Below are positions 1 through 7,594 of a stretch of 64,000 nt of DNA, one piece after another. Each line of letters opens with the position of its first letter. Positions within the stretch are counted from its first letter, which is position 1. The DNA is from Flavobacteriales bacterium UBA2306 (GTDB lineage: Bacteria; Bacteroidota; Bacteroidia; Flavobacteriales; Weeksellaceae). A model generated the notes under the pieces. The model had not been told where the DNA came from and did not search any database. It worked only from the letters and a program-made list of their open reading frames with translations. A program made the translations under genes and the position numbers. Location of the stretch: NCBI GenBank assembly GCA_002345565.1, contig DDVS01000002.1, forward strand, positions 293,605 through 357,604. Reading direction: 5' to 3'.

Positions 1-1518
1 ATTATGTCTTTCCTTATTGCATTTGCAATTATCATTGTTTACATCATTTTCTATTATGGTGGAGCAGGGGTTTATGCAGTTATTGCAATGACAATCAACT
101 TATTCTACATCTTCGGGATTATGGATTCTGTGGATGCTACCTTGACACTTCCTGGTATTGCTGGTATCGTATTGTCTATGGCAATGGCGGTGGATGCGAA
201 CGTAATCATCTACGAAAGAACCAAAGAAGAATTGTTCCTTGGAAAGGGAATTATGGAAGCTTACAAAGATGGTTTCAAACACGCTATTTCTGCGATTATC
301 GATGGTCACGCAACGACTTTCATCACTGCATTGATTCTTTATGTATTCGGAACAGGTCCTATCAAAGGTTTTGCGGTAACGTTGATGATTGGATTGGTAA
401 TGACATTGTTTACTTCGGTATTGTTGTCAAGAGTAATGATCTTCAGCAGACTGGAAAAAGGAAAATCTCTTTCAGTTTGGACTGCGCCTACTAAAAACCT
501 ATTTAGAAATACTTGGTTAGATTTCATTGGGAAAAGAAAATGGTCTTACATTTTTTCTGCTATTTTGATGGTTATTTCTATTGGTTCAATTGCAGTTAAC
601 GGATTCAAATATGGAATTGATTTCACAGGTGGACGTAACTTTGTAGTGAGATTCGAAAAACCTGTTGACGCTGAAAAAATTGAAGCGAATATTGCTAAAC
701 TAATGAAAACCGCTGATGGTAAAAACGAATCAGTAGAAGTTAAAACGTTTGGTAACTCTTCTCAGTTGAAGATCACAACAGATTATTTGATTGATGATGA
801 GTCTCTCGCAGCGGATCAAACTGTAGAGCAAAAAATCTACGAAGGTCTTAAACAAGATTTACCGGCAGGTATGAGTCTGGCAGATTTCAAAGCAGCAGAT
901 AAAGGACACGCTGGAATTGTTTCTTCAACCAAAGTAGGACCTACAGTGGCAGATGATATTACCACGCACGGTATTTTGGCGGTTGTAGTTTCTTTAGTGG
1001 GAATCTTTATTTACATCCTGGTAAGATTTGACAAATGGCAGTTCTCTCTAGGCTCAGTTGCTGGCCTATTCCACGATACTGTAGTAGTTTTAGGGGTTTA
1101 CTCATTGTTCTATAAAGTAATGCCATTTAATATGGAGATCAACCAAGATTTTATCGCAGCCATTTTAACGGTAATTGGTTACTCAATTAACGATACGGTA
1201 ATCATCTTCGATAGAATTAGAGAATACTTGCGTGAGAAAAAAGCATTGACCTTGGCTGGATTATTTGATGATTCTATTTCCAGCACCATTGGTAGAACTT
1301 TCAACACATCTTTCACTACCATTTTGGTAATACTTGCGATTTTCATCTTTGGTGGCGATAATTTGAGAGGGTTTATGTTCTGCTTATTATTAGGTATTGG
1401 ATTTGGAACTTATTCATCTATTTTCATTGCATCGGCTACGGCTTATGACTTCCTTAGAGGTAAGAAAAAAGAAGATAAAGTAACAGGCAAATCTTCAACA
1501 GATGTTGAGTTAGCTTAA
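1..1518 (+). CDS. secDF: SecDF protein translocase subunit, 3' part (5' end outside window)
   Basis: Inner-membrane accessory of the Sec translocon that uses the proton gradient to help pull exported proteins out of SecYEG. The reading frame is already open at base 1, so the ATG at 4 is internal and the start lies upstream. Visible are the membrane block of the SecD half, including AMAVDANVIIYER near residues 60-72 of this fragment, then the SecF half with GIDFTGGRNF near 205 and YSINDTVIIFDRIRE near 395. SecD and SecF are therefore fused, as is usual in Bacteroidota. The charged C-terminus ends at a TAA followed 25 bases later by a strong terminator. Family assignment is certain; only the N-terminal part is unseen. 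Confidence 0.96.
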   Translation: MMSFLIAFAIIIVYIIFYYGGAGVYAVIAMTINLFYIFGIMDSVDATLTLPGIAGIVLSMAMAVDANVIIYERTKEELFLGKGIMEAYKDGFKHAISAIIDGHATTFITALILYVFGTGPIKGFAVTLMIGLVMTLFTSVLLSRVMIFSRLEKGKSLSVWTAPTKNLFRNTWLDFIGKRKWSYIFSAILMVISIGSIAVNGFKYGIDFTGGRNFVVRFEKPVDAEKIEANIAKLMKTADGKNESVEVKTFGNSSQLKITTDYLIDDESLAADQTVEQKIYEGLKQDLPAGMSLADFKAADKGHAGIVSSTKVGPTVADDITTHGILAVVVSLVGIFIYILVRFDKWQFSLGSVAGLFHDTVVVLGVYSLFYKVMPFNMEINQDFIAAILTVIGYSINDTVIIFDRIREYLREKKALTLAGLFDDSISSTIGRTFNTSFTTILVILAIFIFGGDNLRGFMFCLLLGIGFGTYSSIFIASATAYDFLRGKKKEDKVTGKSSTDVELA

Positions 1519-1543
1519 TATTTTCTTAGAGATATAATTTACA

Positions 1544-1570
1544 AAACCCTCACTCGTTGAGGGTTTTTTT
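1544..1570 (+). terminator. Rho-independent terminator of secDF
   Basis: A nine-base-pair stem, AAACCCTCA (1544-1552) with TGAGGGTTT (1558-1566), closes a five-base loop and runs into a T tract. It lies 25 bases after the secDF stop. Confidence 0.85.
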
Positions 1571-1718
1571 GCTTTATGGTTATAATTATAGAAAAGATTA
1601 TAGCCACACCAACAGTTGAAAATTAATGATTTAGATCTGCTATTTCTGATGATGGTTTATAAATCTCAGCAACAGAAATTTACATTCTGAATTTAATCTA
1701 GAATATAAATAAAACAAA

Positions 1719-1745
1719 AAACCGCTCAGAAAATCTGAACGGTTT
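1719..1745 (-). terminator. Terminator of groESL
   Basis: The hairpin AAACCG...CGGTTT contains an inner TCAGA/TCTGA stem with one mismatch between the two stems. On the minus strand it is followed by a T-rich run. It lies 28 bases beyond the groEL stop and ends the groES-groEL unit. Confidence 0.75.
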
Positions 1746-1772
1746 AATTTATATTATTTCAGTAACTGATTG

Positions 1773-3395
1773 TTACATCATTCCTGGCATTCCGCCACCC
1801 ATTGGCATTGCAGGCTCGTCTTTTTTAACTTCAGTGATTACACATTCAGTTGTTAAAAGCATTCCTGAAACAGAAGCCGCGTTTTCTAAAGCAACTCTTG
1901 TTACTTTAGTTGGATCAATGATTCCAGCTTCTAGCATATTTACAAATTCGTCAGTTTTAGCATTGTAACCAAAATCTGCAGTTCCTTCCGCCACTTTAGC
2001 AACGATTACAGAACCTTCACCGCCTGCATTAGCAACGATTTGTCTCAATGGCTCTTCGATCGCTCTTTTTACGATTTTGATACCAGTAGTTTCGTCAGCA
2101 TTATCACCTTGGAAGTTAAGGGCTGCAACTGCTCTTACCAAAGCAACACCGCCTCCGGCTACGATTCCTTCTTCAACTGCAGCTCTTGTAGCGTGAAGTG
2201 CATCGTCCACTCTGTCTTTTTTCTCTTTCATTTCAACTTCTGAAGCAGCACCTACGTAAAGTACAGCAACGCCGCCAGCTAGTTTAGCCAATCTCTCCTG
2301 AAGTTTTTCTCTGTCATAGTCAGAAGTCGTCGTTTCCATCTGAGCTTTGATTTGAGAAACTCTTCCTTTGATTTGAGCTTCGTCACCACCACCGTTTACG
2401 ATAGTTGTATTGTCTTTATCAATAGAAACTTTTTCAGCAGTTCCCAACATTTCGATCGTTACATTTTCCATTGTGAAACCTCTTTCTTCAGAGATTACAG
2501 TTCCGCCTGTCAAGATTGCGATGTCTTCCAACATTGCTTTTCTTCTATCTCCGAAACCTGGCGCTTTTACAGCAGCAATTTTAAGAGAGCCTCTCAATTT
2601 GTTGACAACCAAAGTTGCTAAAGCTTCACCTTCAACTTCTTCAGAGATAATTAGTAAAGATTTTCCACCTTGTGCAACTGGCTCAAGAACTGGTAATAAT
2701 TCTTTCATAGAAGAGATTTTTTTCTCAACCAAAAGAATATAAGGATTGTCTAATTCAGCAACCATCTTCTCTGGATTGGTTACGAAATAAGGCGATTGGT
2801 AACCTCTGTCAAACTGCATACCTTCTACAACATCTACAGTTGTATCAATACCTTTTGCTTCTTCTACAGTGATTACACCTTCTTTTCCAACTTTTCCAAA
2901 AGCTTCAGCGATTAATGAACCGATAGTTTCGTCATTATTTGCAGAAACAGAAGCAACTTGCTTCACTTTTTCTGTAGAATCACCAACAGTTTGAGATTGA
3001 GATTTAAGGTTTTCAACTACTGCAGAAACAGCTTTGTCAATACCTCTTTTAAGATCCATTGGGTTAGCACCAGCAGCTACATTTTTAAGACCTTCTCTTA
3101 CGATAGCCTGTGCTAAAACAGTTGCAGTAGTCGTACCGTCTCCAGCGATGTCATTGGTTTTAGAAGCCACTTCTTTCACCATTTGAGCACCCATATTTTC
3201 AACTCTGTCTTCAAGTTCGATTTCTTTTGCTACAGAAACACCGTCTTTAGTTACGTGAGGAGCACCGAAAGATTTTTCGATTACTACGTTTCTACCTTTT
3301 GGTCCTAAAGTTACTTTTACTGCATTAGCCAATGCATCAACACCTCTTTTAAGAGCGTCTCTTGATTCAATATCGAATTTTATTTCTTTTGCCAT
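1773..3395 (-). CDS. groEL: Chaperonin GroEL (60 kDa)
   Basis: ATP-dependent cytoplasmic folding chamber; 14 subunits form two rings capped by GroES. The 540-residue length is normal. The N-terminus MAKEIKFDIESRDALKRGV, the ATP-site GDGTTTATVLA near residues 85-95, and the glycine- and methionine-rich tail ending GGGMPGMM are all classical. It lies 104 bases downstream of groES on the same strand, so the two form the usual groESL unit. The gap between them is not plain spacer but holds an imperfect inverted repeat of short tandem words (3415-3495). Certain. Confidence 0.99.
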   Translation of the reverse strand: MAKEIKFDIESRDALKRGVDALANAVKVTLGPKGRNVVIEKSFGAPHVTKDGVSVAKEIELEDRVENMGAQMVKEVASKTNDIAGDGTTTATVLAQAIVREGLKNVAAGANPMDLKRGIDKAVSAVVENLKSQSQTVGDSTEKVKQVASVSANNDETIGSLIAEAFGKVGKEGVITVEEAKGIDTTVDVVEGMQFDRGYQSPYFVTNPEKMVAELDNPYILLVEKKISSMKELLPVLEPVAQGGKSLLIISEEVEGEALATLVVNKLRGSLKIAAVKAPGFGDRRKAMLEDIAILTGGTVISEERGFTMENVTIEMLGTAEKVSIDKDNTTIVNGGGDEAQIKGRVSQIKAQMETTTSDYDREKLQERLAKLAGGVAVLYVGAASEVEMKEKKDRVDDALHATRAAVEEGIVAGGGVALVRAVAALNFQGDNADETTGIKIVKRAIEEPLRQIVANAGGEGSVIVAKVAEGTADFGYNAKTDEFVNMLEAGIIDPTKVTRVALENAASVSGMLLTTECVITEVKKDEPAMPMGGGMPGMM

Positions 3396-3414
3396 AATTT
3401 TGATTTTGTATTGA

Positions 3415-3495
3415 TGTACAATGTAATATGTACAATGATTTTTTAATTTTGATTGATAAAAAGTCCTTAATACTTTTTACATTTTACTTTTTACA
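3415..3495. repeat. Imperfect inverted repeat of tandem words between groES and groEL
   Basis: The left arm (3415-3437) is built of TGTACAATG/TGTAATA words. The right arm (3473-3495) is built of TTTTTACA/TTTTACT words. The reverse complement of the right arm matches the left arm at 18 of 23 positions. The arms sit directly before groEL and directly after groES, the same placement as other nested repeats in this window. Confidence 0.5.
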
Positions 3496-3499
3496 AATT

Positions 3500-3778
3500 T
3501 TACCCAATTATTCCTAAAAGGTCTCCTTCTTTTACAATTAAATAATCTTTGCCTTCAAATTTTAGTTCAGTTCCCGAGTATTTTCCATAAAGAACTTTGT
3601 CACCCACTTTTACAGTTGTAGGTTCATCTTTTTTACCGGGACCTACTGCTACTACGGTACCTTCTTGTGGTTTTTCCTTTGCGGTGTCCGGAATAATGAT
3701 TCCTGATGCTGTTTTAGTTTCAGCTGGAGTTGGTTCTATCAAAACTCTGTCTGCTAATGGTTTAAAATTTACTGACAT
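3500..3778 (-). CDS. groES: Co-chaperonin GroES (10 kDa)
   Basis: Seven-subunit lid of the GroEL chamber. The 92-residue length fits the family. Typical sequences include LADRVLIEP near the N-terminus, the mobile-loop region with SGIIIPDTAKEKPQEG, and KVLYGKYSGTE in the second half. It is the first gene of the groES-groEL unit. The 232 bases upstream hold several TGGCA-containing motifs, probably the heat-inducible promoter region of both genes. Certain. Confidence 0.99.
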   Translation of the reverse strand: MSVNFKPLADRVLIEPTPAETKTASGIIIPDTAKEKPQEGTVVAVGPGKKDEPTTVKVGDKVLYGKYSGTELKFEGKDYLIVKEGDLLGIIG

Positions 3779-3804
3779 ATTATTATAAATTTTTAAATGT
3801 TATT

Positions 3805-3912
3805 CTGCCACAGACTTCTCCAAGATTGTGCCAATAGAACCAGAGGCGAGAAGCTGGAAATAAGATGTTAAAATTTGGCAGACTTTAGATAATGATGTGA
3901 AATTTTGGCAGA
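3805..3912 (-). promoter_or_regulatory. Repeated TGGCA motifs upstream of groESL
   Basis: Two near-identical 12-mers, AAATTTGGCAGA (3871-3882) and AATTTTGGCAGA (3901-3912), are spaced exactly 30 bases apart, about three helical turns. Two further related motifs lie closer to groES: CTGCCA at 3805-3810 and GTGCCA at 3828-3833. The arrangement suggests regulator binding sites or part of the promoter, but the factor is not known from the sequence. A -24/-12 (sigma-54) reading of the GTGCCA site fits poorly. Confidence 0.35.
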
Positions 3913-4010
3913 TTTTTAATTTTAAAATGTGTCGTTTTTCAATACTCCAGACGTGCTTGATGTTTTTGAATTTTATAATTCTTACATAAAACTACTTAGA
4001 AGTGACACTT

Positions 4011-5027
4011 TTAGAAGTTACGATTATCAAACCAAAGTCTTTCACCTTCAAGATGCAGGTTTGTTTCAAAATTATTAGTAAAGAGGCCGCCGGTTCCTAA
4101 TCCTTGTGGCATCGGATTGTTTTTGGTGTAAGTGTACTGCGCAATAGCATTGAGGCCGATGTTGCTTTCCAAAGCAGAAGTTATCCACCAGCTGATATTA
4201 TTTTGTTCTGCCAATTGTATCCATTCGTCCGAGCCCGAAAATCCGCCAACCAAAGCTGGTTTCAGAATAATATATTGCGGCTTGATTTCTTTTATTAATG
4301 TTTTCTTAGATTCAAAATTCAGAACACCGATTAGTTCCTCGTCCAAAGCAATTGGAGTAGGAGTGGTTCTGCAAAGTTCAGCCATAGCTTCCCAATTGCC
4401 GGCTTGTATGGGTTGTTCGATAGAGTGGATGTCTAATTCTGCTAATTCCTGCAAAACAACTTTGGCTTGCTTTGGAGAAAATGCGCCGTTTGCATCTACA
4501 CGAAGCTCGATTTTTTCTTTCGAGAATTTTTGTCTTAAAGATTTGATGACTTCTTTTTCGGAATTCCAATCAACGCCAATTTTCAGTTTGATGCAGGAAA
4601 ATCCTAAGTCTAACTTTTCCTCAATCTGAGAGTGCATATAGTCTGCATCTCCCATCCAGATTAATCCATTAATTTTGATAGAATCTTTTCCTTCTGTAAA
4701 ATCGCTTGGGAAATAGAGTTCTCCTTGATGTTCAAGATTGAGCAAAGCTTGTTCGATACCAAAAATGATAGAAGGATGGTTAATTAATTCTTCTTTTAGT
4801 TCTTCCAAAGCCAAATTGATATTACGACAAGCCCATTCCAAAGCTGCTTCATAATCATCATCGTCATCAAAACTCAGTCCTCGGAACAATGCGCACTCAC
4901 CAATTCCTTTTTTGTCATCTTCAAAAACTTCTATAAAATAAGTTTCTTTGGTGTTGAGAACGCCTCTGGAGGTTCCGCTAGGACGTTTAAAATTGAGCGT
5001 GTAAGGGTAAAATTTTGCCGTTTTCAT
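4011..5027 (-). CDS. menC: o-Succinylbenzoate synthase (enolase superfamily)
   Basis: Dehydrates SHCHC to o-succinylbenzoate in menaquinone biosynthesis, in the cytoplasm. The 338 residues show the N-terminal capping domain and then the barrel. Barrel residues seen are KxK (CIKLKIG, near 155), the metal ligand in RVDANGAF (near 177), SIEQP (near 202), ALDEE (near 228) and ILKP (near 254). This order is typical of the muconate lactonizing/OSBS branch of the enolase superfamily. It stands apart from other men genes here. An amino-acid epimerase of the same superfamily is the main alternative. The product would feed the complex I quinone pool at the other end of the window. Confidence 0.85.
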   Translation of the reverse strand: MKTAKFYPYTLNFKRPSGTSRGVLNTKETYFIEVFEDDKKGIGECALFRGLSFDDDDDYEAALEWACRNINLALEELKEELINHPSIIFGIEQALLNLEHQGELYFPSDFTEGKDSIKINGLIWMGDADYMHSQIEEKLDLGFSCIKLKIGVDWNSEKEVIKSLRQKFSKEKIELRVDANGAFSPKQAKVVLQELAELDIHSIEQPIQAGNWEAMAELCRTTPTPIALDEELIGVLNFESKKTLIKEIKPQYIILKPALVGGFSGSDEWIQLAEQNNISWWITSALESNIGLNAIAQYTYTKNNPMPQGLGTGGLFTNNFETNLHLEGERLWFDNRNF

Positions 5028-5042
5028 TTCACAAAAATAAGA

Positions 5043-5065
5043 AAAGACCGGGGAAACCGGTCTTT
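5043..5065 (-). terminator. Terminator of fbp
   Basis: Perfect nine-base-pair stem AAAGACCGG/CCGGTCTTT with a five-base loop, followed on the minus strand by a T-rich run. It lies 25 bases after the fbp stop and just ahead of menC, so menC should have its own promoter or depend on read-through. Confidence 0.8.
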
Positions 5066-5089
5066 ATGATTAAGTCTTTGATGTCAATA

Positions 5090-6109
5090 CTAATTTTTAA
5101 CCACAGCTTTTGCCATAAACTCCTCAGCTTTGGTTACCATCGCTGCACTGCCACAGAAAAATGGCACACGCTGATGGAGTTCCGTAGGCTCAATTTCCAT
5201 AATTCTTTTGAAACCATCGCTACATTTTCCACCAGCTTGTTCTGTTAAAAAGGCCATAGGATTAGCCTCGTAGAGTAATCTTAATTTTCCTTTAGGAGAT
5301 TGTGACGTTTGAGGATAAATATAAATACCTCCTTTCAGCATATTTCTGTGGAAATCTGAAACCAGAGATCCGATATATCTGGAGGTATAAGGTCTGTCAG
5401 CTTCTTCTTCTTGGCAATATTTGATATAATCTTTCACACCCTGAGGGAACTTGGCATAATTTCCTTCATTAATAGAATAAATTTTTCCAGAAGTTGGGAA
5501 TTTAATATCCTTATGAGAAAGATAATAGGTCCCGATTGATGGATCTAGCGTAAATCCATTGACGCCATTTCCGGTTGTATAAACAATCATAGTAGAGGAT
5601 CCGTACACTACATATCCGGCCGCCACCTGGTTAACACCTTTTTGTAAGAAATCTCTAAGTTCCACTGGGCTTCCCGGATCGGAAACTCTTCTGTAGATAG
5701 AAAAAATAGTTCCTACAGAGACATTTACATCAATGTTGGAAGATCCATCCAAAGGATCAATCAGCACCACATATTTACTTAAGTGTGCATTTTCTGTGCA
5801 TTTAATTTCTATGAAATCATCACTTTCTTCAGATGCAATTCCGCAGACAACTTCTCTTTGAGAAAGCGCTGCGATAAAAATTTCATTAGCCAGGAGGTCT
5901 AATTTCTGTTGCTCTTCACCCTGGATGTTTTCTGTGCCTACTTTGCCGATGATGTCTGCGATACCGGCTTTGTTAACCTCTCTGTTGACTATTTTTGTAG
6001 CAATTCTGATGGAACTGATAAGACGGGAAAGTTCTCCGGTAGAATATTTAAAATCATCCTGTTTTTCAATGATGAACTCTCCTAAAGTTTGTAAGCCTTG
6101 ATGCGACAT
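5090..6109 (-). CDS. fbp: Fructose-1,6-bisphosphatase, class I
   Basis: Hydrolyses fructose 1,6-bisphosphate to fructose 6-phosphate, the committed step of gluconeogenesis. The 339 residues carry the metal- and phosphate-binding signature LIDPLDGSSNIDVNVSVGT (residues 116-134) and the upstream acidic ligands in SEESDD (near 93-98). Further family landmarks are GYVVYGSSTMIVYTTGNGV in the middle and KLRLLYEANPMAFLTEQAG near the C-terminus. It is divergent from the aspartokinase gene across a 238-base intergenic region that must hold both promoters. A terminator follows. Certain as a class I enzyme. Confidence 0.97.
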   Translation of the reverse strand: MSHQGLQTLGEFIIEKQDDFKYSTGELSRLISSIRIATKIVNREVNKAGIADIIGKVGTENIQGEEQQKLDLLANEIFIAALSQREVVCGIASEESDDFIEIKCTENAHLSKYVVLIDPLDGSSNIDVNVSVGTIFSIYRRVSDPGSPVELRDFLQKGVNQVAAGYVVYGSSTMIVYTTGNGVNGFTLDPSIGTYYLSHKDIKFPTSGKIYSINEGNYAKFPQGVKDYIKYCQEEEADRPYTSRYIGSLVSDFHRNMLKGGIYIYPQTSQSPKGKLRLLYEANPMAFLTEQAGGKCSDGFKRIMEIEPTELHQRVPFFCGSAAMVTKAEEFMAKAVVKN

Positions 6110-6347
6110 TGGGTCAATTTGTTTTTTTACAAAACTAAATTTTTTTTTTATTAAATGAAACAGATTCTTGCCTATTTACCTTGTAAAAACCTTCTTTGTT
6201 AATATTGTTGAAAATAATAATAATATCATATAAGAATAATGTCATTTTCATATCTCAAGCATAATTAATAATTTTGAAACCGGATAATTTCAAATTATCT
6301 TAACCAATTAAACCATATAATTTTATCAAAAACAACAACTATATATA

Positions 6348-7586
6348 ATGAAAGTTTACAAATTTGGTGGAGCGTCTGTAAAAGATGCTGAAGGTGTGAA
6401 AAATGTTGCTATGGTTCTAGAAACCCAAGGTTTTGAAAAATGCCTGCTTGTAGTCTCTGCAATGGGCAAAACAACCAATGCCCTGGAAAAAGTGGTAGAA
6501 TATTATTTTAAAAAACAAAATTACCAAGACGAGATAGAAACCATTAAACAAAACCATATCGAGATTGCCAAAGGGCTTTTTGAAGACAATCACGCTGTTT
6601 TTGGAGAGATTTCTTTGTTTTTTGATGACATAGATTCTTTTTTAAGAAGAAATAAATCCCCGAATTACAATTTTGTTTATGACCAGGTAGTAAGCTGTGG
6701 AGAAATGATTTCTTCCAAAATATTAAGCGAATATCTTAATGACATCCAGTTCTTCAACCATTGGTTAGACGCCAGAGATTATATCAAAACCGATAGCACT
6801 TACAGAGAAGGAGGCGTAAAATGGCAGGAAACGGAACATAATATCTCCAAACTAGACAAAATTAATTGTTATGTGACGCAAGGTTTCATAGGATCTGACG
6901 ATAATAACTTTACGGTAACTCTGGGAAGAGAAGGCTCCGATTATACCGCTGCCATATTTGCATATTGTCTCAATGCAGATGAAATGACGATTTGGAAAGA
7001 CGTTCCAGGTGTAATGACTGGTGACCCAAGAAAATTTGAAAACGTAGAATTACTGTCTAATATTTCTTACGAAGAAGCGATTGAAATGGCTTATTATGGT
7101 GCATCTGTCATTCACCCAAAAACACTTCAACCTCTTAAACAAAAGAATATTCCGTTTTTTGTAAAATCTTTTGTAGAACCTAAAAAACCTGGTACAAAAG
7201 TGGGTAATTCCGAAGAAAATGAATTGTTGGAAAGCTATATTCTTAAAGAAAATCAAACGCTTCTTAATGTAGAAACCAGAGATTTCTCTTTTATTGCAGA
7301 AGATCATATGAGTTTGATTTTTGGACTATTGGCCAAGTACAAAATCAAAGTTTCTTTAGTGCAAAACTCCGCCATCTCATTAGCCTTATGTCTGGAAGAC
7401 AAATTTGGAAATGCGAATGACTTTAATGAAGAATTACAACAAAGTTTCATTACACAATTAACGAAAAATGTGTCTCTGTTTACGGTAAGAAATGTTAATC
7501 TTGACACATTAGACCAATTTTATAAAGATAAAAAAGTATTGTTGGAACAGATTTCTAAGAAAACATTCCAGATGGTAACTTTATAA
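6348..7586 (+). CDS. lysC: Aspartate kinase (monofunctional)
   Basis: Phosphorylates aspartate, the first step towards lysine, threonine and methionine. The N-terminal KFGGAS motif (residues 5-10) and the kinase-core sequences VSAMGKTTNAL, VTLGREGSDYTA (near 189-200) and VPGVMTGDPR are all present. The last 130 residues look like a reduced ACT region, with SFIAEDHMSLIFGLLAKY, suggesting allosteric control. At 412 residues it is on the short side for the family. It is monofunctional because no homoserine dehydrogenase domain follows. The next gene starts 8 bases later, so the two are probably co-transcribed. Symbol chosen by function; paralogue identity is uncertain. Confidence 0.93.
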   Translation: MKVYKFGGASVKDAEGVKNVAMVLETQGFEKCLLVVSAMGKTTNALEKVVEYYFKKQNYQDEIETIKQNHIEIAKGLFEDNHAVFGEISLFFDDIDSFLRRNKSPNYNFVYDQVVSCGEMISSKILSEYLNDIQFFNHWLDARDYIKTDSTYREGGVKWQETEHNISKLDKINCYVTQGFIGSDDNNFTVTLGREGSDYTAAIFAYCLNADEMTIWKDVPGVMTGDPRKFENVELLSNISYEEAIEMAYYGASVIHPKTLQPLKQKNIPFFVKSFVEPKKPGTKVGNSEENELLESYILKENQTLLNVETRDFSFIAEDHMSLIFGLLAKYKIKVSLVQNSAISLALCLEDKFGNANDFNEELQQSFITQLTKNVSLFTVRNVNLDTLDQFYKDKKVLLEQISKKTFQMVTL

Positions 7587-7594
7587 AAAAAACT

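Noticed and set aside
3820..3840. Sigma-54 promoter for groESL
   Set aside because: The GG and GC blocks are mis-spaced and the -12 block is poor; the repeated TGGCA motifs explain the sequence as well.
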